This document shows positions 1-9,084 of a stretch of 15,696 nucleotides of DNA, one piece after another. A program made the translations under genes and the position numbers. The notes beneath the pieces were generated by a model, which was not told where the DNA came from, did no database searches, and worked only from the letters and a program-made list of their open reading frames with translations. This stretch comes from Hemicentrotus pulcherrimus (taxonomy: Eukaryota > Echinodermata > Echinoidea > Camarodonta > Strongylocentrotidae). How positions within the stretch are numbered: position 1 is the first letter of the stretch; every line of letters starts with the position of its first letter. The stretch spans positions 122,532 to 138,227 of the forward strand of contig BEXV01000717.1 in the NCBI GenBank assembly GCA_003118195.1. Reading direction: 5' to 3'.

Positions 1-1554
1 TACGCGCCTGTGTAACGGTATCTCGGGGATTCTGACTGCTATTATGAAGAAGGTGGGTTGTCGGTCTATACTGGGTTGTGACCCATATTGTTTTACTGAT
101 GTTATTGTTATAGCTCATTAATATGATAATCTGTATGCTCATTCCATAATTATGAAAAATGACGAAAATCCTACGCGTATAGGCGTTAATCATTATACAC
201 ACCAATACTCACTTCACGTTTATGTGTGTTAATAGATGAATTTATTAAAGTCATATTAATATGATTCACTCCAAACAAAGTGTCATTGCGAATGCAGGGA
301 AATACAGTGCAATATTGATTGTTTATTCTCTTAAGATTTGATAAGATTTAAAATAAAGCTCATTTGACTCAGCATTACTGCAGTACCATTCAATAAGTCG
401 TTTATAATCCAAATAGTGTTTCAGATTGTTCATTTTTGCATTTTAAACACCAAACACCATGGATAAATCGTACATTTTCTTTAACCGTATACAATAATAC
501 AGTCTTAAAAAGGATAGAGCAATATAGGGTCAATAAATGTAAAGAAAATGTTATTTGCATCCATTTTTTTGGTCATAATAATTAACAACGGAAAGAAGAA
601 ATAAATAGAAAGAGAGAGAGAGAGAAAAAAAAAAGAAAAACCAAAGGAAAAAATGAAAGGTTGCTTCAACAAATTGGGATTGAAAAAAAACCTTCACAGA
701 AGTAACTTTTAAAAGTGATGTTAAAAAAATCTAGAAATTTCAGTAAATAAATGGAATTTAATTTTATAACGTATATACATGTGCTGCGGCTAGGGCTCCC
801 ATACTGTATGAGAGGTTTTTATAATATTTCTTTTTTTCTCATAATCATGCATAATTATGATGGATGAAAAATGCCTATATACAGGTATATACTTTTATTT
901 TTACAATTTTACATACACATACTTGTACAAAAATACAATATAACACAAAACGAAGAAAAATTAGATAAACTAAGAGCAAACCTGGAAACGATAAGTTTTA
1001 AGTTGCTTTTGAAAGATATACTGTAGGAATATCTAAGATGTTGAAAAAATCGCACACAATTTTGCCGAATATATACAAATAATAATCCTCAAAGTCATCA
1101 AATTCAGAACAAAATTCAAGGGGGGCTTTGGATAAAAAGTGTTATATTATTTCGTTATAATTGTTTTGAAGACAGATCTGGTAGAAGAAAAAAAAAGAAA
1201 AAAAAAAAACAATCACATTTTCCAACATTTTTTTTTAATGTGGGAAGTGTCACCACATGATGGTCACGTGTAGTTTAAAGCACTAATCCAAATCAAACCG
1301 TTCTAAGGCATAAACACATAATTATGTGACACATGTGTCGATAGGGCAAGATAAATGGACAACCTATATTCTTTAAACATTTCAAATGGAATGTTTAAGA
1401 TTTCATGGTTCAATTCATGCCTCAACCCGAGAAACTTTTAAGCAGAAACATTAAAAAAGGAAAAAATAACACTCAGTGTCTATTTTTAGTTCTTCATGAT
1501 CAATAGTTTAGATAATTATATACATTTATTCTCTTTTTGACCTGTGCCCTACAC
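1..1554. other. Noncoding AT-rich stretch beyond the 3' end of the receptor gene
   Basis: No reading frame of interest, RNA gene or splice-bounded exon is visible. It holds A- and GA-rich tracts (608-640 and 1188-1210) and poly-T/poly-A runs. Its right part may include the 3' untranslated region of the receptor gene. Confidence 0.6.
1525..1530 (-). terminator. Candidate polyadenylation signal AATAAA
   Basis: TTTATT on the plus strand reads AATAAA on the minus strand, about 360 nt beyond the stop codon of the receptor gene. A closer variant, ATTAAA (1868-1873), lies only about 20 nt after the stop. Either could end the transcript; neither is backed by more than the hexamer. Confidence 0.3.
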
Positions 1555-1681
1555 CAGAAGCGGATCCAGGGGGGGGGGTGCGATTTTGCAAATTTTCGAG
1601 GGCCCCCCCCCCAAAAAAAAAGATGAGTGCTTAACAACTTTTTCATATTGCGGCCAACGTAAAACTCTTAAAGCCCCTCTG
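1555..1681. mobile_element. Possible short hAT-like nonautonomous element with poly-G/poly-C arms
   Basis: The stretch starts CAGAAGCGGATCCAGG and ends GCCCCTCTG, so its ends are imperfect inverted repeats (CAGAAGCGG against CAGAGGGGC, seven of nine matching). The flanking 8-mers CCCTACAC and CTCTACTT agree at five of eight bases, as a decayed 8-bp target duplication might. Inside, ten G (1569-1578) face ten C (1603-1612) across 24 bases. The CAG-GCGGATCCAGG start recalls ends of short hAT-type elements in other animals; this is from memory and not searched. Confidence 0.3.
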
Positions 1682-1786
1682 CTCTACTTGTATCTACTTG
1701 CTCCCTCTATATAGAAAACAATGCCTAAGCGGTGCCCAATGGTCCCCATGATCCTCTTTTTCTTAGAGCTGAGTTGATAAGATAAC

Positions 1787-1857
1787 CACCTGTCAGTAAC
1801 CACGCTGGGTAGTCCACATAATCCCTCCCGGCAAACTAGTGCAGATGGGCTTTGAAT
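1787..1857. repeat. Diverged dispersed repeat, copy 1 (next to the stop codon)
   Basis: About 70 bp beginning CACCTGTCAGTAACCACGCT and ending GGGCTTTGAAT. It aligns with 8763-8829 at roughly 75-80% identity with one 4-base gap, in the same orientation. It lies 34 bp beyond the TAG of the receptor gene and so is probably in its 3' untranslated region. Confidence 0.7.
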
Positions 1858-1891
1858 ACTTAAAATATTTAATCTAAGTACCCTACATGAT

Positions 1892-2521
1892 CTATAGTTT
1901 TGTATTTTCCGTTTCTTCATTGGTGTTTCCATTCGTCGGTCTGATATCACTGAAGGTAACCTCTTTCGGGTCGCTCGATTTTGCTCTCGGTCTCCGCACT
2001 AGGTTAGTCGTGCTCACGTTACTCTGTGCACTGCTGCTAGTTGTACGCGTACGCGTTCGCGCACGGTCCTTGTACACCCCCATCGGACCAGGCGCGAGCG
2101 CACTCGTGACCATGGTAGGAACTTCCGGTGTAATGAAGATCACAGCATAAAGCTTGATGACGAAGAGACAGACAAGGACCAGAATAGCGTTTAGACTCGT
2201 CAGGATATCGGAATACAAGCTACTTTCGAATTCGAGGTTCGCCGTGACGTAGGGAACGCTGAATGCGCCGATGAGGATACAGCTGCCGAACGACGAGAAG
2301 GCGATGAAGCGAGCTTCGTGGTAATTGTCAGGGAGATGGCGACCAAGGATAGTGAAGATACAGCAGATGATGAGAAATGGAAAGTTAAAGATGATGGTGG
2401 AGAGGGGCTCAGGCCACCAAACATCGCAGCACATCTGTATCTTCAGTTCGCCGTTTTGTATGTAGGAAAACGGAACAACTTTGCTAGGATTAAGTAGGAG
2501 CCATGTTGTCTCTATACCCAC
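1892..2521 (-). CDS. Coding exon 4: TM5-TM7, cytoplasmic tail and stop codon
   Basis: Encodes residues 736-944 and ends in TAG. The acceptor ATGCAG at 2522 follows a T-rich tract; phase 0 matches exon 3. It begins inside the end of TM4, then the second outer loop with C766-C767, TM5 (about 775-795), the third inner loop RHLPDNYHEARFIAF (796-810), TM6 with the FSVP motif (822-825) and TM7 (about 840-865). The third inner loop is very close to RNVPANFNEAKYIAF of metabotropic glutamate receptors, a region known to contact G proteins, which is the strongest subfamily clue. The usual TM7 Pro-Lys-x-Tyr motif appears here as I857-K858-L859-Y860. The tail (866-944) is polar, with an Arg-Thr repeat at 889-895 and many Ser/Thr. 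It ends Thr-Lys-Leu, which fits a class I PDZ ligand. No frameshift or early stop is seen. Confidence 0.92.
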   Translation of the reverse strand: MGIETTWLLLNPSKVVPFSYIQNGELKIQMCCDVWWPEPLSTIIFNFPFLIICCIFTILGRHLPDNYHEARFIAFSSFGSCILIGAFSVPYVTANLEFESSLYSDILTSLNAILVLVCLFVIKLYAVIFITPEVPTMVTSALAPGPMGVYKDRARTRTRTTSSSAQSNVSTTNLVRRPRAKSSDPKEVTFSDIRPTNGNTNEETENTKL

Positions 2522-3081
2522 CTGCATTTAAATAAATAAAAAAGAAGAACGGTTTTGAATCATCAAAGCCTAACATTTTTAAAATGAAATTATCCTTTAT
2601 ACCATCTTACAACGGAAAATGAATGTTGGCAAGGAGTATGGATGATTCCATTATCATTCACTCACGAGCATGTGGAGTAAGTGTATACGATCATGCATTA
2701 AGTACTCAGTTACATTAGAGGACACCGTATCTAGAGTTCAGCCATAAGAGACTGTTGAGGGGGTTAACATACTATTATGATTCGCTATAGAGTTACTTTC
2801 TTCTCTTGAACCTTTGATACCACCAGCTCAAAGGCCACTGATATCATTCGCCTCATCTGGTAGGGGAAGACAAGAGTATTATAGCTATAGAGAGCATGGG
2901 GTTATAACTAGGGACATTACTGTAACAGTGCTTAATTTGCAAATTTGAACAAAATGTTATGAAGAAATTATAGTTGGCAAATTTTGCATTTCTCCGGAGA
3001 CATTTTTTTTTTGTGTGGGAAAATGTGGTCGAATAACCTCCCCTCCCCATTTAAAGTTTTTTAGCAACTTAATCCACTCAC
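2522..3081 (-). other. Intron 3 (phase 0), 560 bp, within the transmembrane coding region
   Basis: GTGAGT donor at 3081 and ATGCAG acceptor at 2522-2524, with a T-rich tract just before the acceptor on the minus strand. It falls between residues Q735 and V736, near the outer end of TM4. No coding potential, RNA gene or repeat of note was seen inside it. Confidence 0.88.
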
Positions 3082-4247
3082 CTGGAGCAAGACTGCTAGG
3101 GCAATGAGTGCAAGCTGACCACAGAGACCCAGGAGATTGGCGCTTTCTTGTGAGTCAGTGGCCTTTGCCTTCTTGAAGATTCGGTAGAGCCGTACGCATT
3201 TGATAGCAAGTGGCACGTAGATGATGGTGTAGGTGACTGATCCGGCTACTCTGATGAAGGTACAGAGGATCTCTGAAGGAGGAAGCACGGCCATAAGTCC
3301 GACAACGAAACCGGTCACCGCGCCAAACAGGACCAATAGATGGAGTACGGGACCAGAACCCTTGAGTAGGGTGTCCTTGATGTTGTAGACGAACAGAACA
3401 AACACAATTAGAGCGGTCAGGAGCCCAATACCAGAAAGACCTACAAGGAACGGTCCTAGCCAGCTGTGGAATACCAACGGGACTGACTCTACGGTTGTAC
3501 AGGTGGTATAGTCAGTGGACGGATCGGGGAGGGCGTCTGCCGGGCACGGTACGCATTCGGTCTCAGTGGCGACGATCTCATCCAGCTCACATTGCCGACA
3601 GTTCCAGCAACATGTGGCAGTATCTCGGATACGATCCTTGACCTGCCTACTTGCGCACTCTTCGCTGCAGATCGACGTAGGTGGCGTGGTGGTGTTCCAG
3701 CCAACATCTGTATAGAACCGTATATCAAAACTGTTCAACTCCAGACGAGCTTCCAGCGTTGGACCATCTTCCCAGAAACCTACACGCTCTGCTTCCAAGA
3801 TAACACCATCCGGACCCAAGCGATAGTTCTCGATGGCATACCTCCCCTTCCCATCGCCGTCCGCGTTAAAACTGAAATTCCCATTGGCTAAGCTCACAAA
3901 GGTCGTTGCAAACAGGTACGGAGCAAGATGTTTTCCATCGGTGCCAAGCCGGACGACGCACGCTGTGACGTCTGTCTCATCCATACACTCCTCCTCCATC
4001 AAAGTGTCCAGGGCGTAGGCGTAGGCAAAGACCGCATCCATGACAAGCGTCTCGAAGCTTGGAAGACGACTGTTCAGTACCCCCTCGCGGCAAGCCTTCT
4101 GAGCGGCCTCATCATCCTGTAAACAGTCCACGTACCTCTCGAAGAACTCCCCCACCCATGGGTTATCGCTTGTATTCGGGTCGATCTGGGCGAACATGTC
4201 GTCGAAAGCTTCTAAGCTCTTAGAGAAAGGAGCAGTGGATATCATTC
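3082..4247 (-). CDS. Coding exon 3: end of flytrap, nine-cysteine domain and TM1-TM4
   Basis: Encodes residues 347-735. The acceptor is CCTATAG just right of 4247; the split codon G+GA gives Gly347. The start MISTAPFSKSLEAFDDMF (348-365) matches the family stretch ending in FDDYF. Residues 418-432 form the helix near the hinge; F411 sits about where mGluR1 has Lys409, a side-chain carboxylate contact, so that contact looks lost. RYAIENYRL (482-490) matches the conserved GRYDI region. Nine cysteines (540, 544, 559, 560, 563, 566, 578, 581, 596) make the NCD3G linker with the typical CCWxC core. Hydrophobic helices follow at about 609-634 (TM1), 645-668 (TM2), 675-698 (TM3) and 716-738 (TM4, completed in exon 4). 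C675 at the top of TM3 can pair with C766 or C767 in the second outer loop. Sequons are at N371, N470 and N531. The donor is CAG before GTGAGT at 3081, phase 0. Confidence 0.93.
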
Positions 4248-4986
4248 CTATAGGATTGCAAGACAAGAACAAGATGATTATACTCTCATGAAAACTATTC
4301 CTGAAATATAATTACACTCATATAGTCATAAATTCATTTGAATTTATTTTATTTCATTTTATTGATTTCTTTATCATCTTCTAAAACATCCATATTCATG
4401 CGAATTAATCACGGTAATATAACAATGATGCCACCCCCCCCTCCCCCAGCAATATAGCAAATCGATAAAATGCATTGGAACCATGATGTGTTATTCATCC
4501 AAGACTTCTTAACTATACGTTGAAATAATTCAAATGATTCCAAGTTTCCAACTAATAAGAATGTAACGTGGTATAACATTAATGTTGATTTTAATTCATG
4601 ATATACACAATCTAGTCTTCTAAACACCTGAATTCGGTCGTTAAGGTCGTTGGGTAGGGCCCCGACATTGCAAAGAATAATGTCGTTTGGTTAGTTGGAA
4701 ATTTATATTCGATTTTAGTTCATTATTTGCTAGATAATTGTTTTTCTTTGTTTTTTGAAAGATTCCTTTGCTAAAAGAAGGCCTACCTTGAATTCTACCA
4801 TGAAGTCAATATAAAAGATGTAGATTTGAAGACAAGATCATTCTCAAATAATTTATTACTGTAGGAAATGAATAGTATGGATAACAGTATGCTTGCTTGT
4901 ACAGCAGCAGAAGGCATCCTTACGAGCAGTAATAGCTTATTGAATTTGATGGCCTATTAAATTCATGCTTTGAAGCTCAAGGTTTT

Positions 4987-5088
4987 AGTGATATGCACTG
5001 CAATCGGTTGTGTCACAATTAGCCGGATAATTAACTCGCCATGTCTCGTTCATTATCCGATTGTGACCAACGAGCAGTGCATATTCAC
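4987..5088. repeat. Imperfect inverted repeat, about 40-bp arms
   Basis: Left arm 4987-5033 (contains ATATGCACTGC, then GTCACAATTAGCCGGATAAT) and right arm 5049-5088 (contains ATTATCCGATTGTGACCAAC then GCAGTGCATATTCAC) are reverse complements except for a few bases and short bulges. The loop is about 15 bases. It may be a palindromic nonautonomous element or fold as an RNA hairpin in the intron; nothing flanking it gives clear target duplications. Confidence 0.7.
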
Positions 5089-6476
5089 GTATGTTTTCTT
5101 AAACAATATAAATCAATATCATTATTTTGAATTATGGTAATTATAAGAACAGGTTATTACAAGCAAATGGTTGAATACTACCCGCTGTTCCCAGTATTGA
5201 ATGCAGTTTCTTAAGTAAAAGGTAAAGGTCGCTAAACTGTTAATAATCTTATAATAAAACTTGGGTTTCGTACTGACTAGTAGGTCCTTGTTACTTCCAT
5301 AGCCCATACCTCATATTCACACACCTTAATACAGCCAAAAGCAATACGAAAATTTCCCGCGAAATGTACCGCCCGTTATGCTTAATCTTTTTCCTTTTTC
5401 ATTAATGTAAAATTATTTTGCCGAATATCCTTGAATGTGGCTTTTTACCTGATTGTTAATGGCTGCTTGTTCTTCGCCTGCGACAGAGGATGATGGATGT
5501 TTATCGATAAAACATATTCTCTCACATGATCAATAATGTATATGATACCACGATGATTATTATTTTTAAGTGCTGCAAATACAGGAAAGTGACAGGCCAT
5601 AAAGCGTCCCTGCTCACACTGCTTTGCCACCCATATAATCCTACAGAGCATACAATTATTTCTGGTTAACGTGGTTAACGTTGTTCTCTCGTACTTCTTA
5701 TAGACAAGGTTGGTGGGATAAGGGTGACATCACGTTTTACACAAAAAACATTCATTTTGCCAGGGTAAATTTTGATAATTATCATTAAGACTAGCTTAGG
5801 GTGTTTTTTTTTTTATCTCAGGGTTTTAAAGGGTGAACAAACAAGACCAAATTCATTTTAAATTGAAAAGAGCAAATCAAATAATGTCAAATTAATATAT
5901 AAATTGGACTTTGGTAAGCAACCTTGCATCGAAATGAATATCACCTTTCGCAATTATTATACCAATCAAATTTCGATTATCTTTCCGCTACAGCTAAATT
6001 TCCCGCCCATCAATACACCGCGAACGAAAACTGAATTTCATATAAGCTCGTCGATATGTGAAAGGGAAAACAAAATTCTGATGTATTCATTACGAAATGG
6101 CAAGGATGCCTTAACTTCATTTTATCAAATTCGTTTATTGATGGTAAATGAGCGAGCTGAAAAGGGTATTTATCGGAATATTTTTTGTACGGTTTATTGT
6201 TGCACATTACATGTTATTTGAAACGACTTGTATTCGTATAGGTTATGAACTATTATATTTCTCTACGTTGTTTTTTTGCAGCAAATGATGATTATTTAAT
6301 CTGTAAAATGTAATCCTCAGAGAATTTCATGGTCATGGAAGTATAAATAATAAATAAGTTTTTGTCAATGGAAAAAATATTCATCAGCTATATGTCTATC
6401 GTCAGCTGAATGTAGATAATGTTTCTGATGAAAAGGTGTAAAACGACGATGTGATGTCGATTATAAAAGAGAATGC

Positions 6477-6706
6477 TGATGATAAATGACAACAGTAATT
6501 ATGATATTTATGACGACGACGATGATGATTAGGGTGATGATAAGAGAGAAAGTTGATGATAATGGCAATGATAATGATGATAATGATTATTTTGACGACG
6601 GTGATGATGATTACAATGATGATAAGGATGATGATAATAATGATGATCATAATGATAGTGATGATGATGGTGGTATAATGGTGATAATGATGATAATAAT
6701 AATGCT
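6477..6706. repeat. GAT/AAT-rich microsatellite
   Basis: Imperfect repeats of GATGAT, GATAAT and GACGAC on the plus strand. Frames across it give only Asp-rich or Ile-rich low-complexity peptides, so it is not treated as coding. It sits in intron 2. Confidence 0.9.
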
Positions 6707-6831
6707 TTTTAAATTTATTTGTGAGTGATTGTAACTGTGACGGTTATCATTAAGAATGTGGTTATACGCATAATTCTCTATACATCTATTAAAGGACAAA
6801 CAGAAATTTAACAATGATGTCCCTTCCTCAG

Positions 6832-6857
6832 AGAGGACCTAAAGCTGTCGGTCCTCT
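6832..6857. repeat. Small perfect hairpin
   Basis: AGAGGACC and GGTCCTCT form an 8-bp perfect stem around a 10-base loop, inside intron 2. No role is evident. Confidence 0.5.
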
Positions 6858-7261
6858 GGTTGCTTACTAACAAGCATTTTTGGTTTCTTAGCAGTCAGGT
6901 AAATAACCGCCACCACCAACATGCTACATGTGATCTTTTTTAAGGATGTCCATAACTATTCAAACACCGTTGATATATGTTTGCTGTTCAAGTCTACTAC
7001 TTTAATTGAAAACCACAGCAAAACGTGACATCGCACATCGCTTCGCAATTTCGCCCACATCCTGACGAATAAACGCGATCTGATATTCGCGCTATGCAAA
7101 CAACCCGTGCTCGGCAAAACATGTATTCAATAATTCGTGCAATCAATCCCATGTTCGTGCACTTTCCAATCGCATATAAAAAGGCATTGTGTTGTTGTTG
7201 TTCATTTGGAACTTCAAGAATGGGAGATGGAACTAATTGCTTACTGATTTATTAAAAAAGG

Positions 7262-7271
7262 CCCCCCCCCC
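7262..7271. repeat. Poly-C tract
   Basis: Ten C between A-rich sequences (AAAAAAGG before, GAAAAAAG after). It resembles the mononucleotide tracts in other repeat debris of this window and is an unreliable region for sequencing. Confidence 0.7.
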
Positions 7272-7599
7272 GAAAAAAGTGTCCACATAGGGACCGATCA
7301 AATGTATTACGATTCTCTATGGTCGTGCACAATTGGACTTTCTTGTGTATATAGCTTCTGGGGCATTAGGATTATCAAACCGTATTAATCTAAGGAGCAT
7401 AATTAAGATTGACATCAGTTGTTAATCTGCCCCTTTTACAGGCTACTGAAATCTTCGTTGTCATGGTAATGTAAGCCATGCGCGGTTATTTGCAAAGCGA
7501 ATTCAAATTTGACTTCTTTGTGTTGCTTTGCAGATAAGAGGTATGATTTTTGTTCTTTAGTTGAATTCAGCGGCAGTGATCCAAGGATGACGGGGTGGG

Positions 7600-7624
7600 A
7601 GTAAGCTTTTCATTCAAGCTTACT
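7600..7624. repeat. Small perfect hairpin with HindIII-like arms
   Basis: AGTAAGCTT and AAGCTTACT form a 9-bp perfect stem around the 7-base loop TTCATTC, in intron 2. No role is evident. Confidence 0.5.
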
Positions 7625-7882
7625 ACAGGCAAAGACTACAGCCCCCCACAATTTCTTTCAACAATCGTCCCCTTAATTATATCTTTCAACTAATATTCCA
7701 GCCGTGAGGTACATGCATTTGCAATTTTTGCCAAAAATTTTGAGAGAGCGCGAAACTGCAATGAAAAGACATCAGCCCTCCTTGAAAACTTTTACGCCAA
7801 TGCAAAATTGATATATTACTTTAAATCACGTTCGGTCAAATTCTGATTACACGGACTTGTTTAATCAAGTTTGTGGTATTAA

Positions 7883-8078
7883 CAGTGGTGTAGTCATTGA
7901 TTGGGCATTGTTATGGGGGGGGGGGGCACTGATGGATAAAATGCGACACAACGATGTCATCAAATAAGGGGAATATGGGAGGGGTCGTACATATTTCTCT
8001 TCACATAGCCTGACTCCATTCTTGCTAGTTTCCTTGCCTTTGTTCCTTTTCCTTTTTTTTAAACCCTGCCCCCCCCCC
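7883..8078. repeat. Repeat debris with poly-G and poly-C tracts
   Basis: CAGTGGTGTAGTCATTGATT at 7883 is followed by twelve G (7915-7926); ten C follow at 8069-8078. The start resembles the CAGTGGCGTAG ends common in animal repeats (recalled, not searched). I could not find a matching end or target duplication, so the element limits are uncertain. Confidence 0.35.
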
Positions 8079-8762
8079 GGGAAACTAAGGCACTGACCAC
8101 ACACACAAAATCCCATACGTGAAGTCAGTACGTTGTTAAAAGATGAACTATATAAGAGCTTAGCTCGGACACTCGAGGAAACCAAGAAGACACGATCGAA
8201 GTCCAGAATAACGATGTCACTGCATGTTTGCGCACCTTTTAGCATGTTTGTCATGATGGGAAGGATTGAACTGCAATGTTAGGTCTCCCAACTCGTCTTT
8301 ACACTCGCACGAAATTTGAAGGTTGTGTTTCTCTCTCAAAGAAAATGATCCGTGCATGCATGTGTGGTACAGCATGGACCTTCATGGGTACAGGGATATT
8401 CGTCGTATTTCCAGGGTCAGTTATTATTGTGAATTTAATTTAATCGGAAGGTCATTTGAAATGAACACAGGTATAACATAGTATAAGTGTGGCTTATTGA
8501 CTGTGAAAAAGACGTATAGTTTGCTAATCCCCACCCAACCCTTTGATATTTTAGAAATAACGGTTGGGGGATAAAGAATCTTTAAATATAAAACGTTGAG
8601 AACAATTTGCGTTCTTACGTGACAAATCGTTTTCCTTTTACATATACTTTGAGAAAACATAGTCATATGAGATTTTTTATTAAGTTCCGTTTGGAAATTG
8701 GCTCTGTGTTTCATGATTATATATTCTAGCTTTCATTAATCGCATCCTTGTTGTAAGTCATT

Positions 8763-8829
8763 CACCTGTCAGTGACCTCGCTTGGTGGTCTAATCCCCCC
8801 TAGACAAACTAATACAGACGAGCTTTAAT
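8763..8829. repeat. Diverged dispersed repeat, copy 2 (next to the exon 2 donor)
   Basis: Begins CACCTGTCAGTGACCTCGCT and ends GAGCTTTAAT; the partner copy is at 1787-1857. It lies 14 bp inside intron 2 from the exon 2 donor. The family is not recognised. Confidence 0.7.
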
Positions 8830-8843
8830 GTTTTATATCTTAC

Positions 8844-9084
8844 CTAGTGTTGCGGACGTCAAACCCGCAATCGCAAAGGCGTCGGCGCCAATGTTTCCTA
8901 CCCCGTCACTCGCGATCCAGGTAAAGTGTCCCGGATTCGTACCGTTGGTGGACGAGATGAGGATCTTGACGGCACTTTGCGGATGGGTGAAGAGCACCAC
9001 GGCCCTGGCCTTGTCGTAAGGGTACGTCATCATCTCGTCGAAGATCATATCGTAATCTTCCTGGTCCGCAGTTTCGTCCAAGGA
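8844..9084 (-). CDS. Coding exon 2: flytrap lobe 2 segment of mGluR-like receptor
   Basis: Encodes residues 267-346 plus the first base of codon 347. The acceptor is CTAG at 9088-9085, preceded by a long pyrimidine tract on the minus strand (about 9100-9150); the donor is CTAG before GTAAGA at 8843. Phase 0 in, phase 1 out, matching exons 1 and 3. The sequence DKARAVVLFTH (290-300) matches the family strand that starts lobe 2 (KARVVV in mGluR1), and GHFTWIASDGV (318-328) matches its GEFSLIGSDGW. D326 aligns with Asp318 of mGluR1, which holds the ligand alpha-amino group. A sequon is at N313. The distance from the CIA motif of exon 1 to KAR is 27 residues against about 26 in mGluR1, so the simple exon 1-exon 2 join already gives a normal length. 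Intron read-through would stop after Gly-Lys-Ile. Confidence 0.9.

Larger units (their letters stand above)
4248..8843 (-). other. Intron 2 (phase 1), 4596 bp
   Basis: GTAAGA donor at 8843 and CTATAG acceptor at 4248-4249. Most of it is AT-rich noncoding DNA without a credible reading frame on either strand. Distinct contents are listed separately: the inverted repeat at 4987-5088, the GAT-rich microsatellite at 6477-6706, small perfect hairpins at 6832-6857 and 7600-7624, poly-C and poly-G tracts at 7262-7271, 7915-7926 and 8069-8078, and a repeat copy at 8763-8829 next to the donor. A C-rich stretch lies at 4431-4448. Apart from these I see nothing in 4260-4980, 5090-6470, 6860-7260 or 8080-8760 beyond simple AT-rich sequence. 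Confidence 0.85.

Noticed and set aside
1684..2424. Frames on both strands around exon 4, including a basic plus-strand peptide at 1887-2150
   Set aside because: Shadows of exon 4 and its 3' flank; only the frame with TM5-TM7 has family similarity.
3489..4122. Several overlapping open frames in other phases and on the plus strand
   Set aside because: They lie within receptor exon 3, whose frame carries the family motifs; these are shadows of its less AT-rich coding sequence.
6486..6728. Asp/Asn-rich open frame on the plus strand (and Ile-rich one on the minus strand)
   Set aside because: Both are translations of the GAT/AAT microsatellite; no motif, splice context or composition of a gene.
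7865..8254. 129-codon minus-strand frame
   Set aside because: It runs through the poly-G and poly-C tracts, whose lengths are unstable, and shows no domain or conserved pattern.
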